A stretch of 64,000 nucleotides of DNA, from positions 25,967,501-26,031,500 of the forward strand of contig NC_037090.1 of NCBI RefSeq assembly GCF_002994745.2, read 5' to 3'. The stretch comes from Rosa chinensis (taxonomy: Eukaryota > Streptophyta > Magnoliopsida > Rosales > Rosaceae). The position numbers and the translations under genes were made by a program. The notes under the pieces are model-generated. The model had not been told where the DNA came from, ran no database searches, and was given only the letters and a program-made list of their open reading frames with translations. Shown here one piece after another: positions 12,703-25,900 of the stretch (positions are counted from its first letter, which is position 1; each line of letters begins with the position of its first letter).

Positions 12703-13361
12703 AGCAGAGAGAGCTTTGATTCACAGAGCTTGAAAAGCTTTCGTTTTTTTTTTATTTGTTTTTTTTTATAATTTTAAACTCTAAGGAGCATGGGCCGGGT
12801 CGGGTTTTATTAAGGCCCACAGCCCGTCTGCGTTTACCGGCTTTCTAACAAACTTGGAGAAGCGGCACGTGCGTACGGGGAAACGAGAAAACGGTTTCGT
12901 GCTGACGTGTCATCCAGCGATTCTCATGCTCGTTTAGACACAGTACCAGTCTCTGGCTTTCTTCAACCTCCACAGCACACAATTCCAAACCCTCTCTCGC
13001 TTCTTTACAATCTCTCTCTCTCTTTCTCTCTTCTGCGTCTATTGCTTTTTCCAAAAGGTACAATCTCGAACCCTAGAGCTTCCGTAGTCGTAAATTCCAG
13101 CTGGTTTTCTTCATACTAGCTCCGATTTCTTGATTGCGATTCGGTCGGTTTTTACGGTCTTCTTCACCGATCTCCGTTCTGCTTGGTTTCGGAGGAAAAT
13201 GGAGCGGTTTTGATTTTTTGATCTTTGCTTTTAGTAGTTACTACTTCATCTCCAATTCTCCGGAACCAAATTCTCCGGAACCAAAAGCAGAGCTTTCGTT
13301 TTTGGCTTAATTCTCTGTTTGTCTGACGATTTCTTTTCGTTTTTGGCTTAATTTTCAAGAA
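12703..13361. promoter_or_regulatory. Divergent promoter region, GPATCH11 (-) / SRF kinase (+)
   Basis: The two start codons are 659 bp apart, head to head. Near the GPATCH11 end are ggcccac boxes (about 12813-12821, complement of the site II TGGGCC/T element common in housekeeping promoters). Near the kinase end is a long CT-rich leader (12993-13038). The two halves look like separate core promoters rather than one shared element. Confidence 0.55.
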
Positions 13362-16300
13362 ATGGCGAAGTTGTACCGGTTCGTGTACTTCATGGCGGTT
13401 TTCTTCGCGGCGGTTCTGGTGGCGTCCCCGGCTGGGGCTTTTACTGATCCACTTGACGGTAACTTGTCGAATCTTTTAGTTTCTTCTTGATTTTCTCGGA
13501 GTTTCTTTGTTAGATTTGTTGATTTTATCTACTTCGGTGAATAGTGTTCGATTTCCCCTATTTAATCACTGAAATTACAGAAATTAAGTAGATCGGAATC
13601 TTTAGACTTCCGGTGCCGGAGAAAAAGAGAAACAGAGAGTTTTGAAGCGAAAAATTAGAGTTTTTCTTTAGGTAATTTTCTCAGTAGCCAAACACAGAAA
13701 GGTCACGGAAATTCTGTGTTCTTCGGGAAAGAAAAATTTGGCGCGAAAATAACCGAGTCCGTGATCGAGTCGACCTGAGTTGACTCAGTGATCGCATCTG
13801 CTTGATATTTCGTGGTCAGTTAGTTGTACACTTGAACGACACAAGTTGTTTGTGGGAAACGACCTGTCGTATTTTCTTAGTGTAGAAAGAGTGTTCTTGG
13901 GTTTATTTGAGAAGTAGCATCTTAAAACCTACGATAAAGGAATTTCATCTCATCACTCTTCATTTTAGGTTCATTTATTCGTATTCGATCATATAATTTA
14001 AAGATCAAAGGGATAGACACATAATCAAGCCCAGGAACACTGAAGAAATGGACAATGAAGATGCTCCTTTTCATTTTCTTAGAGACATGGTTTCCATTAT
14101 CAAGCCCAGGAAGTCTTTCATATATTTGTTACTCGTGAGATTCCAATTTGATAGGCATTCTTTGAAAATTGAGACAAATAATCTCCTTGGTGAAGTTAAT
14201 TTGATAGGCATTCCATTATCAAGCATCATATGTGTGTTTGGCCTTACATGCACACCACCTGTTTGATGAAAGTTCCAGGTGACTGGAAGTCTGAAACAAA
14301 GTGCAAGTTTTTTTTAACAGTGTATTGCTCCCTTATCAGTCGTAGCTCTTAATGATCTTTACAAGACCCTCAACCAACCGCCACAGCTGAAGGGTTGGAG
14401 ATTGGATGGTGGGGATCCTTGCGATGAATCGTGGAATGGAGTGTCATGCTTTGGCTCTTCTGTGATATACCTGTAATGCACATATCACCATTATTGATTA
14501 TCTACCATACTTGAAGTATAGTGCTGTATTATGAAGAACTAACTTCCCCTTTAATCTTATGTAGTAAACTTAATGGTCTAAACCTCTCTGGGTATATTAC
14601 TGCCGAGATCTATAATCTCTACAGTTTGAAGCAACTGTAAGTGGTTCTACTGTTTTTTTTTCAACCTACTATAGTTGTGTAAGCATACCTGTACCTGAAT
14701 CTTTTCATCTTTCTTCTTCCAGGGATATTAGTTCCAATACCATTGGTGGTGAAATTCCATATGTCTTACCCCCCAATGCGACTCATATGTAAGTAATATG
14801 CCTCATTCATGCAACTGTGTAATTTATGTATTTATAGGTTTGATAACTCTGGTATCTCGTGTCTGCAGAAATATGGCATACAACTATTTCATCCAAAATA
14901 TTCCCCTATCCTTACCTGGCATGAAAAGTCTCCGACATTTGTGAGTTGCTTATTCCCTCACTGCTAACTTTTCTGGTTTTCATTGATGTGTTTTCAGTCA
15001 TAATCTCATTGTACTCAATACCATTATTTTCTTTTTAATGCAGGAATCTAAGCCACAATTTGTTATCTGGACCCATTGGCAATGTTTTTACCGGCCTACA
15101 GAATTTAAGAGAAATGTAAGCTTATATCACATAGTTAATTTATGTTGTACTTAAGTGACATGAAATAAGTAGTGGCTGGGGAATGAATTTGTCATTACTC
15201 ATTATACAAAAGATGCATAGATTTTTTCTCTCGCCATTGGATGAAAGTGAGATCTAGTTGAGATGCAAAATTACAAGTTTGAAAGATGGTCAGAAACAGC
15301 AAGATGAAATGACTCTCTTGTGACTTTTTCAGGGATTTGTCATATAATAACTTTACTGGAGATCTGCCAAGTTCATTTGGATCCCTCACAAATCTCACTG
15401 GACTGTGAGTTTTTGTTTTTGTTCTAATCAGCTTGCTATACTTTAGTGCGTGGCACATCAAATTTATATGTTCATTTTGGTGTATCTGCAGGTACTTGCA
15501 GAAGAACCAATTCACTGGATCAGTTGCTTACCTAGCCGAACTTCCACTAATTGATCTGTAGGTTTCTACTTGCATGCTTTTTGCAGCGTTTTGCATTTTC
15601 ATTGATCTATTGTTTTAATTTCTTGGCGCTTTCTATTATCAGGAACATCCAAGATAATTATTTCAGTGGTATCATCCCCAGTCATTTTCAGTCCATACCA
15701 AATTTATGGTGAGTGATCAACTGTGGTTACCTCTCTTTTGCCCGCAATTCAAATAAAGAAGTAGACATTAAAATGTTGATTTCCTTTCAGGATTGGAGGA
15801 AATAGTTTTCATCTTCCAGGGGACAACTATCCACCCTGGGATTTCCCTCTGGAAACGCAGACAAGTGTCATTGAACAGAACATCCACCCCCCTCCAGCAA
15901 CTCAGTCAAGTGCCATGGAGAAGAGCAAGCCCTCTACCAAATTAGGTGGACACAAGAAGAGGAGGCTTGGCCCTGGAGGAATAGCTTTTATGATTGGTGG
16001 AGGAACTCTAGTCGCATCATGTGTGGCACTTTACATTGCAGTTCGTATCAAACAATCACGTGCACAGAAGCTTATAACTTTGGGGGGCAGTAATAGTTCA
16101 ATCCACTCTTTCTCAGTCATAAATACGGCCAAAGGTGAACTTTTACTCACTTGCATACTGATAATGTATCTTGTATATTAAATTATTAATCATTGAAAGT
16201 ATACAGTATTCTGCTGATAGTGAAGTATATGTACCTGACCTCTAATTCTTAAATGAACCAACGCTTGCAAACCCTATTCTAAGTCAGAAATCAAAATTCT

Positions 16301-18370
16301 TATTACATCTAGTATCATCTCATGGATTAAAATGATTTTAGCTATGAAAAACATTTAGGTGATGATATCATCTGTACATGGTTATCCAGACATCGTGTTT
16401 AAACCAGCTGATCCTAGTTTGAAGTACATAGATTTCAACTAACTGTACAAATCTTGTTATGATATCTGATTGATAGCACAAATGATAGGTTTTTGATGAA
16501 TTTGTTTTAGTTACTCCTTCTGCTGCCTCATTACTTAATGCCTTTTAACTTGATCCCTTTTATCTGGTTATAGATAGTCCTATGAATGCACGAGAAGAAA
16601 GCCCACCAATACTGACTTTCAGGCCACCCATTCTACTTCCAAGGCGACTACCTCCAGTTTATCATAGCAGAGTAGAGAAAACTAGAAGAAAAAGTTTCTC
16701 TGATAAATGCAGTTTCCCAGTGAGAATCAAACTATATACTGTGGCAGAGCTTCAGTCAGCTACGAACAGCTTTGCAGAAGAAAAGTTTCTGGGCCAAGGA
16801 TCTCTTGGTTCTGTTTACAAAGCCGAGTTTCCTGATGGCCAAGTATATACCTGAATTTTCCTTTAAATAATTGTAGAGACTTAATAACAGTCGATTATTT
16901 TGAATCTTATGAGAAATGTTTGACTGTGATTCCTTTGTTTTAGATTTTGGCTGTAAAGAACATCAAGATGTCTGGACTCTCTTTCCATGAAGAAGAACAA
17001 TTCCTGGATGTCGTTTGGACTGTTTCGCGTTTGATGCACCCAAACATTGTACCACTTGTTGGCTATTGTGTGGAGAATGGACAACATCTCCTTGTGCATG
17101 AATATGTTGGAAATTTATCCCTTGATGAGGCACTTCACAGCGATGCATACAAGCCTCTGTCCTGGGGCCTCCGTCTCCAAATTGCTCTTGGTGTTGCTCA
17201 AGCTTTGGAGTAAGCACTCTATATTGTTGTCATAAAGTTCAAGTTCATATTTTGCGTACTCTTTTAGATTTTATTGACTCTCTTTGCAAATGGCATTTTC
17301 ACTTTTCAGCTATCTGCACTCCACATTGTCGCCTTCAGTAGCTCATGGCAACTTGAAGAGCGAAAATATCTTACTTGATGAAGAACTTGCTCCTCATATA
17401 TGTGACTGCGGACTTGCTATTTTGAGGCCACTTACAAGCAATAGTCTTAAACTGAAGGTATATACTGTCAATAAATCCAGTTTTAATTTGCAATTGAAAC
17501 TAATATTGAAGATTTTCTGCTCCCTTTGCTGATACAAAACAATTTCTATCAAATTGAGGCCCAGTAAAGAAAACATGTCTTTTCAGCTCTAAGCTTCTTT
17601 ATATGAACCCCTTGATACAAAACATTTGCTATTGAATTGCTTAATCCAAAATATGATTGTGTTTTGATAAAAACAGGCTTCAGAAAATGCTGTTGGTGAC
17701 ACTGGCTACATTGCACCTGAGCATGGCCTACCAGGGTTTGATAAGACAAAGAGTGACATCTATGCCTTCGGAGTGCTGCTTTTGGAGCTCTTAACAGGAA
17801 GGAGACCTTCTGATAGGTATGCATTATTCATGAGCCTTTCTCCTATTTAAGAATCCTATTGTCATGTGTCTTGATTCTGAACATGTTGCCCTTGTTTATT
17901 ACATAGTTCAAGACCAAGGGAAGAGCAATCACTGGTGAAATGGGCTTCATTGCGGCTTCATGACACTGAGAGTCTGGATGAGATGATCGATCCAGGCATT
18001 AAAAAGACATGTTCCTCCAAGGCTCTCTCAAATTTTGCTGATATTATCTCACTCTGTATACAGGTAGAAGCACATTGGATTCTATAACACAGCTTAACTT
18101 TTTTGTGGCAACATGTAAATTCTTTGATGAGTAGTTCTTACTAGTTTGGCAAAACTAACTTGTTTTGTCTCTCTGAAACTTGAACAGCCAGTGAAGGAAT
18201 TCAGACCGCCAATGTCTGAAGTTGTGGGATCTCTAACACAACTAATGCAGAAGCTCAAGGGGAAAGGCAATGGAGCGGATGGTACACAAGTTGACCCCTT
18301 CGAGAGATCTTTTCGTTCAACCAACACCCGCTTCATGGGCTCACCTACATTGAGCTATTTTTCCATTTGA
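13362..18370 (+). CDS. STRUBBELIG-receptor-family LRR receptor-like kinase
   Basis: Sixteen exons: 13362-13458, 14340-14472, 14565-14636, 14723-14788, 14869-14940, 15044-15115, 15333-15404, 15492-15557, 15643-15708, 15791-16134, 16574-16842, 16944-17209, 17310-17457, 17677-17816, 17907-18063, 18188-18370 (2223 nt, 740 aa). Seven successive 66/72-nt exons each encode one LRR-type unit with the same phase. Order: signal peptide (1 to about 26), LRR N-terminal cap with the pair [12 protein letters not shown], six to seven LRRs, proline-rich stalk, membrane helix ([20 protein letters not shown]), basic juxtamembrane region, kinase. The kinase has a glycine loop ([14 protein letters not shown]) and the ATP lysine (LAVKNIK), but HGNLKSEN replaces HRDxxxxN and DCG replaces DFG. 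The family is known for such atypical kinases and for roles in organ shape and cell-wall signalling. I cannot assign the SRF number. Confidence 0.95.
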
Positions 18371-19339
18371 ATTTAGTAGTGATCAGTACAGGCACAACTG
18401 AATGTACTGGATTGGATGTTTGATAACAAATGTACTCCACAATCAGCTAGATTGTCAGAGGCTCGGTCTGTGTGGCATTTTAGCTATGCGGTCTAATGAT
18501 GTCTTAGCCTTAAGAGGTGGTATTCAATCAAATACCAGATTTCAAATAGACTATTATATTTCTGTCACTCTCTATGTTCTACAAGTAGTTACAGTTACAT
18601 GACAGATTTCTACAAAACTATAGATTGTATATACTAGTTTAATTGGCAATCTTTCTTGAAAGGTTGGAAGATTTTGAAACAGAAATGAGATTGGTTTGTT
18701 CACAGTCAAGCTCGATAGGGAAACAAACCTTGTTGCCCGATCTGACTCGATGAATCCTAACAAATTACATTAGTTATTGTACCATTAATACACTTCATCT
18801 ATCTGAAGTATTGGCACCAGCACAATTCTCCTCTTTATCTATGTGAACAAAAAGGAGAAATGTATCGTGAAGATCTCAAATCCACAATTCCTTGGATTTT
18901 GATTGTCACTGGCACTCCCATAGAAGATTATTCTGCTTTCTTATTGACTTCTCGATCAGGTTCATAACCAATTTCTTACTGTCTGACAAGCTTAACTAGG
19001 AAGATATTGTACTTCCTTACTCTCTATGAGTATCTCTATTCCTTAGCTGAAAACTCCGCCCCAGCCTGTTCATAGGTCTGTTTGACTTCTCCACAAAAGG
19101 GTCTTGATATAACTATTTGGTCATTCAAAGTTCATCAAAAAGAAAAATTAAATAAAATTACACGGCTCATGCTAGATTGCAGCCACCAAGATTTTCATAT
19201 TATGCTTTCAACAAACGGCATGGCCTCTATGGTTTTTGAAAATGTTTACACTGTCATTTTACAATCCTCATTGTCAAATTGTAGAATATTTTACCCATCA
19301 TCAGAAGAAAGCAACTAGTCATAAGGGTAATCGATTGTC
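18371..19339. other. Kinase 3' UTR and unassigned intergenic DNA
   Basis: The first few hundred bases are the 3' UTR and flank of the receptor kinase. The rest has stops in all frames and no recognised repeat. From about 19340 the DNA aligns with the 3' end of C53. Confidence 0.45.
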
Positions 19340-20400
19340 CAATTATATTGACAGAGGATGCTCTCCCACAGCTTCTTCAGCCCAGAGACAAACATCCTTC
19401 CTATGCAGCAGCATCACTATTCAAAAGGGCTTGCCCCATTATATACTAGGATGACTTGTTATCCGACCACTTGAGAACATGTCAAGAAAGAACTCACCTG
19501 CTTTGGCCAGGAAGAAGATAACGAATTGTGCAGCTCCATCCGTTTGGTATCTAAGCCCTTCAAACCCTCTCTCAACTTCACTTCATGATGTTTCTTTTCT
19601 TCCTATGAACTCACTAATCGATCTGTCTAGGAATCTGAATTAAGGTTGAAGTAAGTTCAAGTATTCCACTTCATCACAAGAAACAAATACAAAAATGAAT
19701 AGTAATGTAAAACATTTAGTCAGAGGATAGAACTAAGTTTACGTAGATATACATGAGCATGCTTTACAGCTTGAACAGACAAATTTAACATAACCTATTC
19801 ATTGAGCTGCAGTAAACTAAAATTTAAGAGTATAAGTAGGATTGGAAAATTCTAAAACTTTGATTCAATTTAACCAAGTACTTCAACTCTTACATTTTTT
19901 GAAAATAAAACTAAAAATTTCTTCCGAGGAACTCAAAGGTAAACATCTGAAAAAAAATTTGCAATCACGCAAATCTGGTCCAAGTATTTGGTATTACCTT
20001 TTGGAGTTGAGAATCATGATCAAGTCCCGTGTTTTCCTAGTTGTCAGCAATGAAATGGCCAAGGAAACATCAGATAGCATTGTCTCAATGGCATCATGAC
20101 CATATTGCTGCAGCACAAAGGGAGCAACTGCCTGGACCTTATGTTGCAATGACAAAGTTTCTTCATTCTTCAACTCAACCAACCGCTGATTTGAAAAGCT
20201 TTGATCTGATAGTAGAATTATCAATGTTCATCACAAGGAATCTCAATAGCAGACGATATCACGTGCACAAAGTAAAATTTAAAAAGCAAAAGAGATACAA
20301 CCATGCAACAAACTGTCATATACCTCATTCAGATCATCCAGAATCTTGTTCCTATACTCTCATCTATTTCCAAAAGTTGGCACCTATCCCACGCTCTGCA
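19340..20400 (-). pseudogene. Truncated tandem copy of the 3' part of C53
   Basis: This stretch is closely similar to 22.84-24.24 kb of the intact gene, exons and introns alike, and has the same orientation. The exon equivalent to 23847-24055 is still open ([20 protein letters not shown].. at about 20195-19999). The exon equivalent to 23346-23478 (about 19630-19498) has a 4-nt insertion, cagatcgattag against cagactag, so the frame breaks. The last coding exon lacks the start of its parent (EAALAKTRK). Homology stops near 20390 inside the exon that encodes the ATG8-binding region. The 5' half of the gene and the start codon are absent, so it is a partial duplication, not a second gene. Confidence 0.88.
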
Positions 20401-21426
20401 TGAAATCTCGAATTTGGGAGACCTACATAAATGCCATTCAAATTTCAGACACTTCTCGACTTTCACTAGATCTTAAATCCCAACCTAAAATTCCAGTGAT
20501 TTCATTAAACATTAACAAGAATATATTTAGGGAACACTAAACAAAATCAATATGCATTTGATACGGTAAGGAACATACCATATTTTCTTGGCAATATGTT
20601 TTTGAAGCCTTTGCACTTTTATTCTACAGCCCATCACGTACAATCATGATAGTTGATCAACTTGACTTCACACTTCTGCAGTAAAAGCAGCCAAATATGT
20701 GTTGGTTAGACTACCAAAACAGAGCTATAATTGGCCAATTAAATGTAAAGCTCGGTTTAAGAAACATTACATGCTGGAGGTTGAGACTGACCATGATACT
20801 TGATCTGCAGGCGCCAAACTGGGAATGGTACCAATTAAGCCCGGCTAATATGAAATTTGAAAAAAGAAAATAAAAAATTAAAGAGCCAAAAACTTATACC
20901 TTTACGTTTAATAAAGTAATCACCAGGATCTTGTACTCTAATATGCACTATACACTGTAAACTCAATGTAGAAGTCTGTTCCTCCATGTGGTTCTATGAA
21001 AATAATTTACTGCATAATAAGTTATCCATTACTGTTCTAGGTCAACATCAATTATGTTTGTCCTATCCAGGGTGGAAAAATCTATCCTAGTGAACTTGTG
21101 GTATTCTAATAAGGACCAGAACATCGAATTTAGTGGTATTTTAATTAATATGAAATTTGTCTAAACCAAACTCCAAATTAAAATTTCAGGGGAAAAAAAA
21201 TAGACAGAGAGAGTCAGAATAATATATATGGAATTTCCTGATGAGATCAACTAGTTAGGTGGATCCCAAGGATTAAAGACCTTTTTCTCAAGAGGAAGAA
21301 AGATTACAAGTCTATGCCTAAGAATCACGAGTATTGAAAGAGAGAACAAGTATCAAGTTACAAATATTAAGACTGCACTTTGATTATTCCCATCAACTGT
21401 GCCGAGGTCAAATGAAAGATTCTGAG

Positions 21427-21530
21427 TTGGGAAAGTCCTTTTGCCTATCCAATAAGGAGTGTTACTATTTTTTTTGGTCTGAATATAAGGAGTGTTGCTA
21501 GTTGCTACAATAGGCAAAAGGATTTTCCAA
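21427..21530. repeat. Imperfect inverted repeat, MITE-like
   Basis: Arms ttgggaaagtccttttgcct (21427-) and the imperfect complement ataggcaaaaggattttcca (about 21510-21529) surround a core with two copies of ataaggagtgtt. No clear target duplication was found, so the class is open. Confidence 0.5.
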
Positions 21531-21912
21531 GACTAATTGGGTCAACTCATAATCCTTCTCTCACCTCGCAGTGTTCAGGGGAATAGACAAAGGGCCCCAT
21601 AGACAAAATATGAGAACAAAGAAAAAGAATAATTCTCGTCTCTTTGTATTTGTTTTTGATCATGCGAGGAAGCAGAGATGGCACTGTCAGCACTTAGCAG
21701 ATTTGGATGGGATGAGTTGAGTTGGAAAGCTTCCACGCCGAAGGCAAGGCTCACTAAATTTGGATGAAATAGGTTGATCATGCGATTTAGGAGTGAGGTT
21801 ATTATATAAATGCATTAGCTAGCTAACCAGCAATATACTCGTTCTTTTTTAATCTTATTTTGATTTGTTTATTCATCCCAAAAACAAATACAAAGAGATG
21901 GAAATGATTCAT

Positions 21913-22023
21913 TTTCTTGTTTTCATATTGTGTTTATTCCCTCAACTGTGCTAGCTCAAAGAAAATATTACGATTTGAAAAAAGAACAGTTGAGGGGAAT
22001 AAACACAATATAAAAACAAGAAA
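21913..22023. repeat. Long hairpin, arms about 37 bp
   Basis: Arm 1 (21913-21949) includes tgtgtttattccctcaactg. Arm 2 (21986-22023) includes cagttgaggggaataaacac, its near-exact complement. The spacer is about 36 bp. Transcribed RNA would form a strong stem. It could be a small MITE relic or an inverted duplication. Confidence 0.7.
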
Positions 22024-22799
22024 TAGACTGAAAAAATCATAACTATACTTCATAATAAAACACGCGGTAAAGCCCACAAATAATTTGTCGGCTGATCTAA
22101 CAATGTCTCGTCATTTTATATCATGAAGAATTCAAGACTTAATTTGGTGTTGTTTTGTTGATATAGGTCCTAAAGCAAAATCTTATTTGCTGCTGCTTGT
22201 ACGAATGAACCAATTATAGTTGTTGAGACAGTATCATATATCCAATGGAGTTCTTTACGTAGATGGATATAATCCAATGTAGATAAACTTCAGCAGCAAA
22301 TTTCCTTGAACAGGCTCTCCAGTTTATGTAATGATTTGGCACATTAATGATTACAACATTTGTTGTAAACCTGTTTGTCATGTCTCACCTGCTTGATGGA
22401 CCTCATATAAAGCATTCGTATTGGTCTTCACCCTTCATATCTTAATGTTCCCGTCAGACCAATGTCTCTTTTTGTGTTGCCCAGTTGATGGAAAACTTCA
22501 TGCATCTAAATTTTACTATTTTGTGGCATTCAGAAAATACATCAAGGGAGGTCTAAGAGTATATACCACACTCGCAGGTTATACATGTTATCAGCATTGT
22601 CATAAGCAAATATAATACAAAAAGTTCTAATCTGTATTGGTTGACTAAGTTTGTAACTACCAACTGAAAACTATGCACACTAGAAACATTTCAACAATTT
22701 AGGCATAGTTCAGCTTTAGCTTATCCAATTTCAATGCCTTGGCCCCAAGAAGACACCACAAAGTTACAAAGTAAAAAGAAGAGGTTCAAAGTACACGCA

Positions 22800-22895
22800 C
22801 AAATTGCAGAGACTTGTCCAATTATATTGACACGTCTCTTCCACATAACATGGATGAGAGGATGCTCTCGCACAGCTTCTTCAGCCCAGAGACAA
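22800..22895 (-). pseudogene. Relic second copy of the last C53 exon, inside the 3' flank
   Basis: Directly after the C53 stop codon (minus strand) the DNA repeats part of the last exon: AAGAAGCTGTGYGAGAGC then CTNTCNTCCATGTT, matching [12 protein letters not shown] of the real exon. The reading frame is lost after a few codons. The same relic is present in the truncated copy near 19340-19370, so the exon duplication came before the segmental duplication. Confidence 0.65.
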
Positions 22896-22903
22896 ATATT
22901 TTC

Positions 22904-25900
22904 CTATCCAGCAACACCACTATTCAAAAGGGCATTGATCTCTCCAATTATATGAACAGGTCTGCCATCAAACATGGAGGAAAGGGTGCTCTCACACAGC
23001 TTCTTAAGCTTGCGTGTTTTTGCAAGAGCTGCTTCCTGTAATTGAAAGAGGAGTCAGTCTTTGTGCCAAAAATGGAATCGCCCATAACAGAGAAAGCTAG
23101 ATTTTTGCTTTTCTCCGAATATTTGAATTTGAAACACAAAGAACACCAGATATAGACAGGGAGCGAGAAAGCCAAGAGGCAACAATTCAAAGTTTCTTTA
23201 AACGAAATTAAGAGTATGGTAAAGTTCTATTGCAGCAGTCAATGTTGGAGGGCCGAAGGGGGGAAATACAGAAACTGCTTGTCTCATGATATACGAGGAT
23301 ATCTTTTTATCTGACCACTCGAGAACATGTCGAGAAAGAACTCACCTGCTTTGGCCAGGAAGAAGATAACGAGTTGTGCAGCTCCATGCGTTTGGTAGCT
23401 AAGCCCTTCAAACCCTCTTTCAACTTCACTTCGTGATGCTTCTTTTCTTCCAATGAACTCACTAGTCTGTCTAGAAATCTAAATTAAGGTTGAAGTAAGT
23501 TCAAGTTTTCCACTTCATGACAAGAAACAAAAACAAAAATGAATAGTAATGTAAATAATTTAGTTAAAGGATAGACCTAAGTTTACTTAAATATACATGA
23601 GCATGCTAGACAGCTTGAACAGACACAAACTTAACATAACCTATTCATTGAACTGCAGTAAACTAAAATTTTAGAATATAAGTAGGATTGGCCATTTCTA
23701 AACATTTCATTCAATTTAACCAAGTACTTCAACTCTTACATTTTTTTTTAAATAAAGCTAAAATTTTCTTCTAGGAAACACAACACATCTGACAAAAATT
23801 TTTTTTTTTGCAAGCACACAAATCTAGTCCAAGTATTTGGTATTACCTTTTGGAGTTGAGAATCATGATCAAGTCCCGCGTTTTCCTATTTGTCAGCAAA
23901 GAAATGGCCAAGCAAACATCAGATAGCATTGTCTCAATGGCATCATGACCATATTGCTGCAGCACAAAGGGAGCAACTGCCTGGACTTGATGTTGCAATG
24001 ACAAAGTTTCTTCATTCTTCAACTCAACCAACCGCTGATTTAGAAAAGCTTTGATCTGATAGCATAATTAATAATATTCATCACAAGGAATCTCAAGAGC
24101 AGACTATCACGTGCGCAAAGTAAAATATATAAAACAAAAGGGATAGAACCATACAACAAACTGTCATATACCTCATTCAGATCATCCAGAATCTTGTTCC
24201 TATACTCTGTTTCCAAAAGTTGGCTCCTACCTTCCTTGATTTCAGTTGTTGGAGTTGAAGTATGAAGAACAGATGTTTGATTGTCAACAACAACATTCGG
24301 CAAATTGACATCATCAATTGCATCAACTTGAGGAGTTTCAACACTAATATCCCAAGATATCTCGGACACAGAAACCACCTCTGGGACCTGATCAGATTTT
24401 GCCACTTCATTTGGAGAACTCTGCAGGATCTCACTGGCACTAACCATTTCGTAAGGGCCCAAACCATTACCAGAATCTTCTGTTTCTTCCACAGTACCAA
24501 TATCCCAATCAATCTGAGCACTGTCCACAGAAAAATCCCAGTCTATACTGTCGGCATTAGCATCTGCATCCACTGTCACATTGATTGACTCATTATGGCT
24601 TGATTGAACATTCCCAGAATCAACAACCTCCAAGTCTACAGAAACATCCAATGATGGGGGATGCTCACGTAAATCTTTCAAGTTTGTTAACACAACCAAA
24701 GATTTCTGCAATCACATCAAAAGTAACAGAATTTATATTAACAATTATCTCAAATTTCCATCAGCTTCTTAAAAAAACTAAACTGTTCTTTGTTAATCAC
24801 AAACAAGCAAAACATCATTGTTTGCTTACATCCTTTTCAGTGTGAGCATCTCTCACAAAGTTAGAATAATACTCCAGAGCCCTCGACACAGAATCACCAT
24901 TTATCACTTCCAATATCCTGCTGAATGTGGTAGGAAGTGATTTTGCAGTCTCTAAAAGTTCCGCCCTTACATTATTTCCCTACAAAATGAACAAATTATC
25001 ATCAAACCCCAATTATAAGACAGAAAAACTATCAAATCAGTTAGGATGGCACGAATAGAGGATTCCGCAATCAAACCTTCAATCCAAGCTCTTGACAAGC
25101 CTCCACATACTTGGCTGCCGATAGAGCTGCAGTTCTCTTAATATCAGCTTCCTTGTGCTCTAGTTCAGCTAGTTGTTGCTGAATCTTCTGCACCTGCTTT
25201 TTCTGATACGGACTTCACAGCAGGAGAAAAAAATTATTCATACAAACCAAAGAGAGACTCCTTAACTAATCCCATCTCAAACCAAGCACACACACACACA
25301 CTTACATCTCATAGTTCACATTTTGAACCATTATCTGCGCAGCTTCGCCAAGATAGATATAATCCTTCTCAAAAGCACGCACAATCGATTCCCACGCACC
25401 CTGCCCACAAAATATAAACCCAAAAAGTTAACAACACTACCATTACAATTCCACCAGAGTGCGCATTAGTTCAATGTCTTACAGCAGCACCGGAGAGCCG
25501 GCCGAATATATTTCGACTTTCTGGAGCAGACTTTACAAGAATATCATATATCAGTTTGGCCTCCAAGTAACCAATTCCTGGAAAATAGCATTCTAATAAT
25601 TAACCCATTGATTCCAAAACCACAAAAATCTCAAAACACAATGAGAAATTGAGTTAGAAAACAAACCATCAGGGTCTAAGGTATGAAAATAGGGATTGAT
25701 ATCTTTAGGAAGGGAAGCGAACTCCTTGGAAATCCGAGCTCTCACGGCTGCTAATCGTTTCCTCCAATCTCCCGGTATTCTTTTCCGATCAACAAGCCAT
25801 TCTTCAATTCAATTCAATCCCACCCAAATCACAATCATCAATCCCCAATATATATTTCACGCCAAATCAAAATTCCCAAAACAAAAAAAAAAAAAATTGA

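Larger units (their letters stand above)
20401..22799. other. Intergenic, contains two hairpin-forming inverted repeats
   Basis: No gene recognised. Two inverted repeats stand out and are listed separately (21427-21530 and 21913-22023). The remainder is AT-rich with stops in all frames. Confidence 0.45.

Noticed and set aside
12162..12771. Plus-strand frames opposite GPATCH11 (up to 171 codons)
   Set aside because: Shadows of the conserved minus-strand G-patch exon, with Ser/Pro-rich low-complexity sequence.
19994..20224. Separate small gene encoding [13 protein letters not shown]..
   Set aside because: It is one exon of the truncated C53 duplicate; the neighbouring exon is frameshifted and the 5' half is absent.
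24177..24588. Alternative frames across the C53 ATG8-binding exon
   Set aside because: The real frame is fixed by splice phases and the interaction motifs; these overlap it out of frame.
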